Part shown: positions 26,734 through 35,698 of the stretch, in pieces
Numbering within the stretch: position 1 is the first letter of the stretch
Layout: every line of letters starts with the position of its first letter
Assembly: GCF_003003265.1 (NCBI RefSeq)
Contig: NZ_PVTL01000006.1
Coordinates: 186,001 to 250,000 of the forward strand
Direction: 5' to 3'
Length of the DNA stretch: 64,000 nt
Source: Glaciihabitans tibetensis
GTDB taxonomy: Bacteria; Actinomycetota; Actinomycetes; Actinomycetales; Microbacteriaceae
The notes under the pieces: model-generated
What the model saw: only the letters and a program-made list of their open reading frames with translations
Told to the model about the DNA's origin: nothing
Database searches by the model: none
Program-made: the position numbers and the translations under genes

Positions 26734-28335
26734 ATGCACCTAGGTGAAGAACTCCTCGTCCTGGGCATCCTGTTCATCCTCGCGTACATCTTCGGGCGCC
26801 TCGGGAAGCTCATCGGGCTCCCCGCGATCCCGATCTACATGTTGGTTGGACTCGTCGCGAGCCCCAATTTCGACCTGTTCCCCCTGAACTTCGACCCCAG
26901 CTACGTCGAACTGATCGCTGTCTTCGGGCTGATCCTGCTGCTGTTCAACCTCGGACTGGAATTCGATCAGGACGAGTTCTTCAGCAATGCCGGAAAACTC
27001 CTGCTCTCGGGCGGCACCTACATCGCCGTCAACATGGGTGTGGGTCTGGCGTTCGGCTTTATGCTCGGCTGGGGCAGCCGCGAAGCGCTCGTCGTCGCGG
27101 GCATCACCGCGACCTCATCGAGCGCAATCGTCACGAAGCTGCTGATCGAGCTGAAACGTCTCCCCAACCGCGAAACGCCGATGATCCTGGGCGTCACCGT
27201 GGTGGAGGACATCTTCATCGCGATCTACCTGGCGATCGTGTCGGTGGTCCTCTCCGGCGAGACAGAGATCTGGCCCGTCGTGGGCAAGCTCGGCGTAGCG
27301 TTCCTCTTCGTCGTGGTGATGTTCACCGTCGCGCGCTGGGGCGGCAAGTACGTCTCGCGCATCTTCCGCACCAAGGACGACGAGCTCTTCACGATCCTCT
27401 TCTTCGGTCTCGCCGTCGCGTTCGGCGGCATCGGGGAACTTCTCGGGGTGACCGACGCGATCGGCGCATTCCTCATCGGGCTCGTCCTGGGTGCGACCAA
27501 ATACCGCGCGAAGATTGAACAACTTTCCTTGCCGATGCGGGATGTCTTCGGGGCGTTCTTCTTCCTGAATTTCGGTCTCGGGCTCAACCCTTCCCTGTTC
27601 GGGCAGGTGTTGTGGCCGGTTGCCGGCGCGGTGCTCATGACGCTCGTGCTGAACATCATCGCCGGTCAGTTCGTCGCGTGGCTGAACAAGCTCGGGCCGC
27701 AGGCGGGCATCAACACCACCGTGATCCTGCAGAACCGCGGCGAGTTCGCGCTGATTCTCGCAACCCTGGCAATGGCCGCGGGACTCGACGACCGCATAGT
27801 GCCGTTCGCCGGCCTGTACGTGCTGGTGATGTCGATCTTTGGACCCATCCTCGCCTCCAACTCCGAGCGCATCGGCGGGGTCATCCTCGGCACAAACCGC
27901 AAGCGGGCGAAGGCTCTGGCGTCCCGCGAACGCAATGAGCGCGACCGAATGAACCAGGAGGCCATCGCATTGGTGGCCGCCGCGACATCCGGAACCCTGT
28001 CTGAAGGCTCGGACGACGGCGACGGCGACGGCGACGAGGAGTTCGACAACTTCGACCCGGCACCCGCCGATATGGCGGCGTTCGTTCGCACCCACAGCGG
28101 AGGAGATCGTGCGGCGTGCCTGGGCGCTGCGGGTAGGGACTCGGCGGGCCTGGGCGCTGCGGGTAGAGACTCCGCGGGTACGGACCCCGCGGGCAGGGAC
28201 GCTGCGGGCAAGGACTCTGCCGACAGCGCTGAAGACGATGCAGCGACCGAGCCTAACGTCGTCGACCGGCTCATCCAGCAGGCAATGGAACAATCAGACC
28301 AGCAGGACGAACGCAAAACGGATCCGGAGTACTAA
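26734..28335 (+). CDS. CPA2-family cation:proton antiporter (KhtU/KefB-like)
   Basis: A 533-residue membrane protein with about twelve helices in the first 385 residues: GLPAIPIYMLVGLVASP, FNLGLEFDQDEFFS, GITATSSSAIVTKLL (the ion-site region), VTVVEDIFIAIYLA, FGGIGELLGVTDAIGAFLIGLVLG and LQNRGEFALILATLA. These match the Na+/H+ exchanger domain of CPA2 antiporters. The cytoplasmic tail (about 390-533) is not an RCK domain but acidic and disordered, with seven pentapeptides of type GRDSA. Regulation is supplied instead by the separate KhtT-like gene just upstream. Confidence 0.9.
   Translation: MHLGEELLVLGILFILAYIFGRLGKLIGLPAIPIYMLVGLVASPNFDLFPLNFDPSYVELIAVFGLILLLFNLGLEFDQDEFFSNAGKLLLSGGTYIAVNMGVGLAFGFMLGWGSREALVVAGITATSSSAIVTKLLIELKRLPNRETPMILGVTVVEDIFIAIYLAIVSVVLSGETEIWPVVGKLGVAFLFVVVMFTVARWGGKYVSRIFRTKDDELFTILFFGLAVAFGGIGELLGVTDAIGAFLIGLVLGATKYRAKIEQLSLPMRDVFGAFFFLNFGLGLNPSLFGQVLWPVAGAVLMTLVLNIIAGQFVAWLNKLGPQAGINTTVILQNRGEFALILATLAMAAGLDDRIVPFAGLYVLVMSIFGPILASNSERIGGVILGTNRKRAKALASRERNERDRMNQEAIALVAAATSGTLSEGSDDGDGDGDEEFDNFDPAPADMAAFVRTHSGGDRAACLGAAGRDSAGLGAAGRDSAGTDPAGRDAAGKDSADSAEDDAATEPNVVDRLIQQAMEQSDQQDERKTDPEY
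28117..28221 (+). repeat. Seven in-frame 15-bp repeats in the antiporter tail
   Basis: Units encode pentapeptides alternating GLGAA and GRDSA and then GTDPA, GRDAA, GKDSA. The first four form two nearly identical 30-bp blocks (starting about 28117 and 28147). Confidence 0.88.
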
Positions 28336-28336
28336 C

Positions 28337-29185
28337 GTGTGGAGATTGGCGCGCCAGCCTCGCTGGATCGCGGCGCTTGTTCTGGCCCTGGCGATCGCTG
28401 CCGCATTCGCAGCTCTGGGGCAGTGGCAGTTCTCGCGCAGCATCGTTGAGGCGACCGTTGTAGACCGCGACACCGAAACGGTGCGCCAGCTGACCGACGT
28501 GGTCGAACCTCAAACGCCGGTGATGGCGGATGTCGCGGGGCTGATGGTCTCCTTCGAAGGCACAGTCGTCCCGGGCGACAGCACGGTCCTCACCGGCCGG
28601 CTCAACGGCGGTGAGGCCGGCTATTGGGTGATGGCGCACGTGGTCGTGGACAACGGCGCGAGCGTAGCGGTCGCGCTGGGTTGGGCGGAAACGGAGGAGC
28701 AGGCGGAGGCCGCTGCGGCGGGGTCTGTCGGTATCGCCGCGCTCGTTCCGTTCCAGGGTCGGTACCTCGCGTCGGAGGCTCCGCAGGAGGGGGACTTCGA
28801 GTCGGGGGAGCGCAACACCGCCTCGGTTGCCGCGCTCATCAACGAGTGGAGCACGCCGTTCGAGAGTGTGTACGGGGGCTACGTCGTGTCGGCCGATGCC
28901 CCTGACGGGTTGGTCGACATCGACTCGCCCGTGCCGGACGACGAGGTGTCACTGAACTGGTTGAACATTTTCTACGCCGCGGAATGGGCAGTGTTCGCGG
29001 TCTTCGCGATCTTCCTCTGGTACCGCCTCGTGCGCGACGCCTGGGAGCGGGAGCAGGAGTTCGCCGCCGAGGATGCGGCGGAGGCAGCCGCGCAAGACGC
29101 GGCCGAGTCAGCGGCTGTCGATAGGGAATCCACACCTCCCGAGAACCGCGACCCCTCAGCACGAACCCCATCGGCGAAGCGATGA
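28337..29185 (+). CDS. SURF1 family protein
   Basis: The 282-residue membrane protein has an N-terminal helix (about residues 9-28, IAALVLALAIAAAFAALGQWQFSR) and a second one at about 212-232 (NIFYAAEWAVFAVFAIFLWYRLV), enclosing an extracytoplasmic region; the WQ..R motif after the first helix and LNWLNIFYAAEW before the second are SURF1 hallmarks. The family helps assemble cytochrome c oxidase (haem a insertion). Start GTG at 28337, after GGAG, two bases past the antiporter stop. The C-terminus is an Ala/Glu-rich tail. Its stop overlaps the next start (ATGA). Confidence 0.9.
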   Translation: MWRLARQPRWIAALVLALAIAAAFAALGQWQFSRSIVEATVVDRDTETVRQLTDVVEPQTPVMADVAGLMVSFEGTVVPGDSTVLTGRLNGGEAGYWVMAHVVVDNGASVAVALGWAETEEQAEAAAAGSVGIAALVPFQGRYLASEAPQEGDFESGERNTASVAALINEWSTPFESVYGGYVVSADAPDGLVDIDSPVPDDEVSLNWLNIFYAAEWAVFAVFAIFLWYRLVRDAWEREQEFAAEDAAEAAAQDAAESAAVDRESTPPENRDPSARTPSAKR

Positions 29186-31167
29186 CGCGCGGAGCCGCAG
29201 CGTTCCCTCGGGCAAGGGAGTCGCTGGCGGCGCCAGCGCTCTGGGTACTCGTCGCGGCCGTGATCTTTTTGCTGCCGGGTGCTTTCAACCGGTGGGTGTT
29301 TCCGAAAGAGACCGTCGCTCTGGCGGGTGTCCTGCTGGCCGCTATCGCGATTCCGGCGGGTCGATTGCCGCGCTGGGTCTGGATCGCCGCAGGCACGGGA
29401 CTCGTGGTGGCGGCCTCGGCTGCCCTCCTCGGTGCCACTCCGCTCGCGCAGATCGTGGGGCGATGGCCCCGGTACGAAGGTCTCATTTCCGTTGGTGTCT
29501 ACTTCGCTGTCGCGTGGGCCGCCGCGCGCTTGCTGGGACCGGCGGGCACGGCCCAGCGATTCCAGAGCTTGTATACGTCGCTCGCAACCGCTTCGGTGCT
29601 TCTGGGAGTGGTGTCCCTGCTCGAAGCCAGCGGCGCTCGTCCGATCGCCACTGACCTCGCGCGCCCGGGCGCGCTGCTGGGGAACGCTACCGAGCAGGGC
29701 ATCGTCGGCGTGATGCTCACCGCCCTGTTGGTGTTGCCCGCCATCGACGGGTGGTCGTCTCGGCTGAGCCCCTGGCACGCCCGGAGATGGTTGTTCACCG
29801 CGGGCATCACACTCGGCGTTGCGACGGTTGTGGTCTCGGCGTCGCGCGCAGCGCTGTTGGGTCTTCTCGTCGTGTTCTTGGCGCTCGTCGCGATCCTGCT
29901 TGTCCGCCCTCCCGCCGCCGTTTCTCGTCTCAGACTCGCCGTGGGTCTCGGCGGGGCAGCCCTTGTTGCTGCCGGAGCGGCGTTCGCTGTGCCGCTCACC
30001 CGGGACAGGATCCTCTCTCTCAGCCCGCTTTCATCGAGTTCGGTTGACGACCGGTTTGCGATCTGGAGCGACGCGATCACGCTCTTCACCCGACATCCGT
30101 GGCTGGGTGTGGGGCCGAACGGGTACCTCGACGCGGTTGGTGCGGTGCACGAAGCCACCTGGTTTGCGAACGTTGGCAGCGGAACCACCATCGACTCGCC
30201 CCACAGCATCCCCCTCCAACTGTTGCTCGTGGGAGGGATTCCGCTTCTGGTCGTGGCCGTAGTCGCTGTGCTGCTGACATTCCGCGCCACCGTTCGCGTT
30301 CTCCGCGCGCCCGAGCGGGAGGTTGCAGAGGGCAGGCGCGGCGCATCGACCACCGCCCTGAGGGCGTCCGTATCGTACGACGCCACTCGGCGGAGCGCTG
30401 TTGTTGGCGCGACCCTGGCCCTTTCTGTGTGGGGTGTCGCTCTCCTGACCCACTTCTCCTCGCCTGGCACGGCTATCCTCGCGGCGCTGGCATGGGGCGT
30501 GGTGGTCGCCATCCGGCCTACAACGGGTGAGGGTCTGGTCGGAGGACGTGTGGCCGCCGAACGACCGGTAGTGCGTCGCTTGCGCATCGGAGCCCTGGCC
30601 GTATGGTTGGTGCTCAGTTCTGTCTGGACCGTCGCGGACGTGCACCTCAACACGGGTGTTGCGTCGGCCAGCAGCCTCCGGATCGCTGATGCGGACGCTG
30701 CTTTTACTTCGGCGGCGGCGCTGCGACCGTGGGACGTTGACGTTCCCTCCGTGGCAGCCCAGTCGTTTGCTGAGGCCACCGAGCGGGAGGTCCCGGGAGC
30801 GCTGCCGCTTGCACTGCTCTGGTCCGAAAAGGCCCTGCAGGCCGTTCCCACTTCGGTGCTCGCGGGTAAGGCGCGTGCCGTCGCGCTGCAGTACTCGGGC
30901 GACATCGATGGCGCGATCGAACTACTCACCGCCCTGCGTAAACAGACGCCGAATGACCCTGAAGTGGCCCATCGCCTCGGCGGAATGCTGCTGTTGGCGT
31001 CCGATCAGGACGGCGCTCGCGTTCAGCTGGAGTTCGCAGCATCCCGCAATCCTGACTCGGTCGATGTTTGGCTGACGTTGCAGTACCTCTACGAGGTGAT
31101 GGGGGATGCCGCAGCCGCAGACCGGGCGACGAAGGAGCTTGCGCGCCTCGGCGCCGATGCCGGATGA
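29182..31167 (+). CDS. O-antigen ligase/polymerase-like membrane protein with TPR tail
   Basis: The 661-residue protein has about ten to twelve membrane helices. The Wzy/WaaL-type segment SLSPLSSSSVDDRFAIWSDAITLFTRHPWLGVGPNGYLDAV (about 280-320) with DSPHSIPLQLLLVGGIPLL is typical of O-antigen ligase-family proteins, whose large outer loop carries R...G.G.G.F and H. The last about 150 residues hold two or three tetratricopeptide-like helical repeats (AGKARAVALQYSGDIDGAIELLTAL, DPEVAHRLGGMLLLASDQDGARVQL). In a Gram-positive it may act on surface polysaccharide or glycoprotein glycans; substrate unknown. Confidence 0.82.
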   Translation: MTRGAAAFPRARESLAAPALWVLVAAVIFLLPGAFNRWVFPKETVALAGVLLAAIAIPAGRLPRWVWIAAGTGLVVAASAALLGATPLAQIVGRWPRYEGLISVGVYFAVAWAAARLLGPAGTAQRFQSLYTSLATASVLLGVVSLLEASGARPIATDLARPGALLGNATEQGIVGVMLTALLVLPAIDGWSSRLSPWHARRWLFTAGITLGVATVVVSASRAALLGLLVVFLALVAILLVRPPAAVSRLRLAVGLGGAALVAAGAAFAVPLTRDRILSLSPLSSSSVDDRFAIWSDAITLFTRHPWLGVGPNGYLDAVGAVHEATWFANVGSGTTIDSPHSIPLQLLLVGGIPLLVVAVVAVLLTFRATVRVLRAPEREVAEGRRGASTTALRASVSYDATRRSAVVGATLALSVWGVALLTHFSSPGTAILAALAWGVVVAIRPTTGEGLVGGRVAAERPVVRRLRIGALAVWLVLSSVWTVADVHLNTGVASASSLRIADADAAFTSAAALRPWDVDVPSVAAQSFAEATEREVPGALPLALLWSEKALQAVPTSVLAGKARAVALQYSGDIDGAIELLTALRKQTPNDPEVAHRLGGMLLLASDQDGARVQLEFAASRNPDSVDVWLTLQYLYEVMGDAAAADRATKELARLGADAG

Positions 31168-31176
31168 ATGGCGAAC

Positions 31177-31182
31177 TAAACT
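31177..31182 (+). promoter_or_regulatory. Leaderless -10 box of the DUF3817-guaA operon
   Basis: TAAACT ends six bases before the ATG at 31189, with no Shine-Dalgarno sequence. Confidence 0.5.
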
Positions 31183-31188
31183 AGACCA

Positions 31189-31677
31189 ATGTCCGAGCAG
31201 AGCCCCCGTGCCACCAGCCCCCGTGTCCGTCGGCAGCTGAAGCCCCGGGCAGCGGATGCGAAACGCATCACCACCGCGCTGAAGCTCTACCGCGTCACGT
31301 CCATCGTGACCGGTGTCTTCCTTCTGCTGCTGTGCGTGATGATGGTCACCCGCTACGGCTTCGGTGTCGACATCGAGCTGAATGGTGCGTTCGGGTTTTT
31401 CGCCCTCACGCCGAAAGAACAGATCACCGGAATCAACGTTTCGACCGTCATCCTGATTCTGCACGGATGGTTTTATGTGGTTTACCTCTTCAGCGACTTC
31501 CACCTGTGGAGCCTGATGCGGTGGGACTTCACACGGTTCATCATCGTCGCCCTCGGTGGCGTCGTTCCCTTCCTGTCGTTCATTGTCGAGCGCCACTATC
31601 ACCGTCTCGCGACGGCGCAGCTCGCTGCGGTCGTCGAGGCAAACGCCAAGAATGCACCCGTGGAGGCACAACCGTGA
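31189..31677 (+). CDS. DUF3817 membrane protein
   Basis: A 162-residue protein with a basic Ser/Arg N-terminus and three or four helices: [55 protein letters not shown] and [22 protein letters not shown]. The HGWFYVVYL and [10 protein letters not shown] stretches are typical of the family, which has no known function but is very often next to guaA in actinobacteria. Its TGA overlaps the guaA GTG in GTGA, implying coupled translation. Confidence 0.88.
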   Translation: MSEQSPRATSPRVRRQLKPRAADAKRITTALKLYRVTSIVTGVFLLLLCVMMVTRYGFGVDIELNGAFGFFALTPKEQITGINVSTVILILHGWFYVVYLFSDFHLWSLMRWDFTRFIIVALGGVVPFLSFIVERHYHRLATAQLAAVVEANAKNAPVEAQP

Positions 31678-33338
31678 GCGGCACACCAGTGACCAGCCCG
31701 TCCGATTCAATCCAGCCAGAGCCCACAAAGCCGGGATACGCCGCAAACGAAAGCGTCGAGAAGACCCCGGAGACTGACCACCGGCCTGTTCTCGTTGTCG
31801 ACTTCGGCGCACAGTACGCCCAGCTCATCGCGCGTCGCGTGCGAGAGGCGAATGTGTACAGCCAGATTGTGCCCCACACGATCACTGCCGATGAGGTCGC
31901 GAAGCTCAACCCGAGCGGCATCGTGTTGAGCGGTGGACCCTCCAGCGTCTACGACGAGGGCTCGCCGTCCCTCGACCCGGGCATCCTCAAGCTCGGCGTC
32001 CCGACGCTCGGAATTTGCTACGGCTTCCAGGTGATGGCGCAGCAGCTCGGCGGCGAAGTCGCCAACACCGGCCTCCGCGAGTACGGCGCCACCGCGGTGA
32101 CGCTCGCCGCCGGCAGCAGCACACTGTTGGGCGAGCAGCCGGCGGACCAGACCACGTGGATGAGCCACGGCGACTCGGTCTCCAAAGCCCCCGAGGGCTT
32201 CACTGTTTTGGCGTCCAGCGCTTCCACCCCCGTCGCCGCGTTTGCGAGCGACGAGAAGAAGATGTACGGGGTGCAATGGCACCCAGAGGTCAAGCATTCG
32301 GAGTTCGGCCAGCAGGTGCTGGAGAACTTCCTCCACCGGGCCGCCGGAATTCCGGCCGACTGGAACAGCGGCAGCGTCATCGCCGAGCAGGTCGCCCGGA
32401 TCCAGGCCCAGGTCGGCACCAGCCGCGTCATCTGTGGCCTGTCGGGCGGGGTGGACTCCGCCGTCGCCGCCGCGATCGTGCACAAGGCCGTGGGCGATCA
32501 GCTCATCTGCATATTTGTTGACCACGGTCTGCTCCGCCAGGACGAGCGCCGCCAGGTCGAGGAAGACTACGTGGCCTCCACAGGAGTGCGCCTGGTCACG
32601 ATCGACGCCGTCGAGCAGTTTCAGGACGCGCTGACCGGCGTCACCGATCCCGAGACCAAGCGAAAGATCATTGGCCGAGAGTTCATCCGCTCCTTCGAGA
32701 ACGCCGCAGAGGCTTTGGTTCTTGAGGCGCAGGGGGATGGCGCGTCCATCGACTTCCTCGTGCAGGGCACTCTGTACCCCGACGTGGTGGAGAGCGGCGG
32801 CGGTACCGGGACCGCGAACATCAAGAGCCACCACAACGTGGGCGGTCTGCCGGAGGACCTTCAGTTCAAGCTGGTCGAGCCGTTGCGCACCTTGTTCAAG
32901 GACGAGGTTCGGGCGATCGGCCGCGAACTCGGACTGCCGGAGGTCATCGTGGGCCGCCAGCCGTTTCCGGGGCCCGGCCTCGGGATCCGCATCGTGGGCG
33001 AGGTTACCCGTGAGCGGCTCGATCTGCTCCGCACGGCGGACGCGATCGTCCGCGAGGAACTGACAGCGGCGGGCCTCGACCAGGAGATCTGGCAGTGCCC
33101 GGTCGTGCTGCTCGCCGACGTTCGCTCGGTGGGCGTGCAGGGCGACGGACGCACCTACGGGCACCCGATCGTGCTGCGCCCCGTCTCGTCGGAGGATGCC
33201 ATGACGGCCGACTGGACCCGCCTGCCGTACGACGTGCTCGCGCGCATCTCCAACCGCATCACCAATGAGGTGGCCGGCGTCAATCGCGTTGTGCTCGACG
33301 TTACGTCGAAGCCGCCGGGAACGATCGAGTGGGAGTAG
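31674..33338 (+). CDS. guaA: GMP synthase (glutamine-hydrolysing)
   Basis: Converts XMP to GMP. In the 554-residue protein the class I glutaminase domain (about 36-230) has Cys115 in GICYGFQ and the His/Glu pair in VQWHPE; the PP-loop ATP pyrophosphatase has [12 protein letters not shown]; the C-terminal dimer domain contains [14 protein letters not shown] and ends KPPGTIEWE. The GTG at 31674 overlaps the upstream stop; this gives about 25 more N-terminal residues than in E. coli, and a shorter start is not seen before [10 protein letters not shown]. Complete. Confidence 0.97.
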   Translation: MSGTPVTSPSDSIQPEPTKPGYAANESVEKTPETDHRPVLVVDFGAQYAQLIARRVREANVYSQIVPHTITADEVAKLNPSGIVLSGGPSSVYDEGSPSLDPGILKLGVPTLGICYGFQVMAQQLGGEVANTGLREYGATAVTLAAGSSTLLGEQPADQTTWMSHGDSVSKAPEGFTVLASSASTPVAAFASDEKKMYGVQWHPEVKHSEFGQQVLENFLHRAAGIPADWNSGSVIAEQVARIQAQVGTSRVICGLSGGVDSAVAAAIVHKAVGDQLICIFVDHGLLRQDERRQVEEDYVASTGVRLVTIDAVEQFQDALTGVTDPETKRKIIGREFIRSFENAAEALVLEAQGDGASIDFLVQGTLYPDVVESGGGTGTANIKSHHNVGGLPEDLQFKLVEPLRTLFKDEVRAIGRELGLPEVIVGRQPFPGPGLGIRIVGEVTRERLDLLRTADAIVREELTAAGLDQEIWQCPVVLLADVRSVGVQGDGRTYGHPIVLRPVSSEDAMTADWTRLPYDVLARISNRITNEVAGVNRVVLDVTSKPPGTIEWE

Positions 33339-33365
33339 CCTCCCGTCGCGCCAGGAACTCCAGCA

Positions 33366-33405
33366 CGGCTGGCTAGCCGGGGGTGGCTGGCCGCGGCTGG
33401 CTAGC
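33366..33405. repeat. 28-bp duplication around the stop of the glycosyltransferase gene
   Basis: CGGCTGGCTAGC occurs at 33366-33377 and 33394-33405. On the minus strand the second copy holds the TAG stop of the 33401 gene; the first is a duplicate 28 bp beyond it. Confidence 0.85.
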
Positions 33406-34180
33406 GCGCGCCCGCGCGGCGAGGGGTGGCCGGACGGCCGCGGAGGCGCCGCCCGAAGCGCTGCACACCCCACACGGTGACGCGCAGCATCGCCTCGACC
33501 ACGATCGACCTGCTCATCTTTGACTCGCCAATTTCGCGTTCGCGAAACTCAATCGGAATCTCCACGATCGGCAGGCCGGCATCGTGGAAGCGCAGCGTCA
33601 GGTCGACCTGGAAGCAGTAGCCGCGCGAGTCGACCGAGGAGAGGTCGATGGCGCGCAGAGCTTCGGCGCGATAGAGCCGGAACCCCGCCGTCGCATCCGC
33701 GACCGGGAGGCCGAGCATGAGCCGGGAGTAGACGTTGCCTCCGCGGCTGAGAAACTCGCGGCTGCGCGGCCAGCCGACAACGCTGCCGCCGCGCACCCAG
33801 CGCGATCCGATCACGAGCGCGGGCCGTGCCGCGGAGTCGAACGCTGCCATCATGCGGGGCAGCGCTTCCGCGGGGTGTGACCCGTCGGCATCGAATTCGC
33901 CGATGATGGCGTAGTCGTGCTGGTGGGCCCAGTCGAATGCCGCGAGGTACGCGGCCCCCAGGCCCTTCTTCTCCGTGCGGTGCAGGACGAAAACCCGCTC
34001 GTCTTCGCCGGCAATGCGATCGGCGATGTCCCCGGTGAAGTCGGGGCTCCCATCATCCACCACCAAAATATGCGCCTCCGGGAGAGCACGGAGCACGCTC
34101 CCGACCGTCGCCTCGATATTGCCGGCCTCGTTGTAGGTCGGGATGATGATGAGGGTTGCGGGGAGGTGGTGGTGGGGCAC
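33401..34180 (-). CDS. Polyprenol monophosphomannose synthase-like glycosyltransferase (GT2)
   Basis: The 259-residue cytoplasmic enzyme has the GT2 start LIIIPTYNEAGNIEATV, HILVVDDGSPDFTGDI, the metal-binding DADGSHP and GSRWVRGGSVVGWP, and IPIEFREREIGESKMS, which together match Ppm/DPM1-type synthases that transfer mannose from GDP-mannose to polyprenyl phosphate. Product feeds cell-envelope mannosylation. The C-terminus is Arg-rich (RRLRGRPATPRRAGAR). The GTG at 34180 (PHHHLPATL) was chosen; a TTG at 34222 would extend into the upstream terminator hairpin and is unlikely. Confidence 0.9.
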   Translation of the reverse strand: MPHHHLPATLIIIPTYNEAGNIEATVGSVLRALPEAHILVVDDGSPDFTGDIADRIAGEDERVFVLHRTEKKGLGAAYLAAFDWAHQHDYAIIGEFDADGSHPAEALPRMMAAFDSAARPALVIGSRWVRGGSVVGWPRSREFLSRGGNVYSRLMLGLPVADATAGFRLYRAEALRAIDLSSVDSRGYCFQVDLTLRFHDAGLPIVEIPIEFREREIGESKMSRSIVVEAMLRVTVWGVQRFGRRLRGRPATPRRAGAR

Positions 34181-34221
34181 GGGATGCTTTCGCTTGTTCG
34201 GTGGATGTCGGGCGAGCAACA

Positions 34222-34254
34222 CAAAGGGGACGGACTCCGCGGAGTACCGTCCCC
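34222..34254 (-). terminator. Terminator of the Bax-inhibitor-like gene
   Basis: GGGGACGG (34254-34247 on the minus strand) pairs with CCGTCCCC, enclosing a second inverted repeat ACTCCGCGGAGT, and is followed by TTTGTGTT. Confidence 0.8.
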
Positions 34255-34293
34255 TGGGTGTGAGCTACAGGCCGGAGGTGGCGCCAGCAGCTG

Positions 34294-35097
34294 CTAGTTG
34301 CTGCGGAAGATCGCGATGAGACGCAGGATCTCGGTGTACAGCCAGACGATGGTCAGCACGAGTCCGAACGCGGCACGCCACCCGAGAATGCGGGGAGCGC
34401 CAGCGCGAACGCCCTGGCCGATCGACGTGAAGTCGAGTACGAGCGAGTACGCGGCCATCAGGATGACGAGCGGGCCGATGATGAGGCCGAGCGGGATGCC
34501 GAAGATCTCAAAACCGGTGGCGAGTCCCCACGGGTCGTTGCTGATTCCGGTGAGCTGCAGCCCGAAGTTGACCAGCGCAAACAGGCCGTACGAGATCATG
34601 GCGATCGTGAAGACCTTGGTGGCACGAGCCGACGCGCGCACCTTGCCGTTGGCAAACAGCGCAAGGGTCACGCCGAAGACGAGCCCGGTGCCGAGCAACG
34701 CCTGGCCGATGATGCCGGGGAGCTGCGACTCCAGGATGCCGGAGAGGCCTCCAAGGAACACACCCTCGACGAGTCCGTAGGTCAGGATGAGCGCGGGCGA
34801 GGGGCGCTTCTTGAAGATGTTGACCAGCGCGAGGCCGAACCCGATGAGCGCGGCGGGGATGGCCAGTGCGGGGAGGAAGAACCCGACAACACCACCGACG
34901 AGGACAAAGGCGAGGGTGCCGATCGTCTTGACGATGACGTCTTCGTAGCTCATGCGGTCGGTCTCGGCGGGGCCAGCGGACGGACGCCCGTACAGCTCGT
35001 CGAGCTGCTCAGACGTCATGGTGGGCGCGTTCGCTGCCTTCGCGCCGCCGTTGCCGAATGCGGCGTTCTTAAAGGCGGGGTTGGAGGAGAGTGCCAT
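34294..35097 (-). CDS. Bax inhibitor-1/YccA family membrane protein
   Basis: The 267-residue protein has a cytoplasmic N-terminus (about 1-55, with PTMTSEQLDELYGRPSA typical of actinobacterial members) followed by seven helices, including LTYGLVEGVFLGGLSGILE and ending WLYTEILRLIAIFRSN. YccA-type Bax-inhibitor proteins are thought to modulate membrane proteases or ion leak; role here unknown. The ATG at 35097 follows AAGGA; the longer frame upstream is not used. Confidence 0.9.
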   Translation of the reverse strand: MALSSNPAFKNAAFGNGGAKAANAPTMTSEQLDELYGRPSAGPAETDRMSYEDVIVKTIGTLAFVLVGGVVGFFLPALAIPAALIGFGLALVNIFKKRPSPALILTYGLVEGVFLGGLSGILESQLPGIIGQALLGTGLVFGVTLALFANGKVRASARATKVFTIAMISYGLFALVNFGLQLTGISNDPWGLATGFEIFGIPLGLIIGPLVILMAAYSLVLDFTSIGQGVRAGAPRILGWRAAFGLVLTIVWLYTEILRLIAIFRSN

Positions 35098-35177
35098 GGG
35101 GTCCTTATCTCTGTGAGTAACGTCAAACGTTGCTGAGAACCATTGTATTTGCTGGCGGGGCGGGAGTAGCTGGGGAT

Positions 35178-35666
35178 TCACCCGATTCGGGCGCCAGGGG
35201 TGCCGCGTCGCTGTGCTTTGAGCGAACGTGCCGCGGTTCGGTCCAGCCACGATGCCAGCCACGCGCTGCCCACGAGTGCGATGCCCGACACCGGGGTGGT
35301 GAACGCCAGGTCGGCGACTTCCCGGAAGGAACCAGCCAGAGCGACCGTCACCAGAAGCAGGGGCACAACGGCCAGGTAGCTCAGCCTGCTGCGTTGCCGA
35401 ACCACCAGCCAGGCGACGAACGGCAGAATCAGCGCGGGGGCGCATTGCGGGCCCGCGAGTTGCGCGAACGCGCCGAGGTACGCCGGCACCACCACCGCCA
35501 TGCGACGGCTCCGGGACCCGGGCAGCAGCGCCCAGCCGACGAAAAAGGCCACCGTGCCCTGCACGATGAGAAACAACGCGTAGCTGTTGCCGCCCTGAAT
35601 TGCGACCGAACCCGACACAATCAGCGCAAGCCCGCCGAGGTAGCGCCCGCGCATCCGTTCCCCCAT
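35178..35666 (-). CDS. Small membrane protein, family not recognised
   Basis: The 162-residue product has about four hydrophobic segments (GLALIVSGSVAIQGGNSYALFLIVQGTVAFFVGW, AVVVPAYLGAFAQLAG, LSYLAVVPLLLVTVALAG, VSGIALVGSAWLASWL) and a basic tail. I do not recognise the family. The start ATG at 35666 is backed by a TACGCT -10-like box seven bases upstream; the frame continues upstream, but into the divergent gene. Confidence 0.72.
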   Translation of the reverse strand: MGERMRGRYLGGLALIVSGSVAIQGGNSYALFLIVQGTVAFFVGWALLPGSRSRRMAVVVPAYLGAFAQLAGPQCAPALILPFVAWLVVRQRSRLSYLAVVPLLLVTVALAGSFREVADLAFTTPVSGIALVGSAWLASWLDRTAARSLKAQRRGTPGARIG

Positions 35667-35673
35667 GCTCGCC

Positions 35674-35691
35674 AGCGTAGTGCCGTAGCGT
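35674..35691. promoter_or_regulatory. Back-to-back leaderless -10 boxes in a 32-bp divergent gap
   Basis: TACGCT on the minus strand (35679-35674) ends seven bases before the ATG at 35666, and TAGCGT on the plus strand (35686-35691) ends seven bases before the GTG at 35699. The -35 regions of each promoter would fall inside the other gene. Confidence 0.55.
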
Positions 35692-35698
35692 TTACGCC

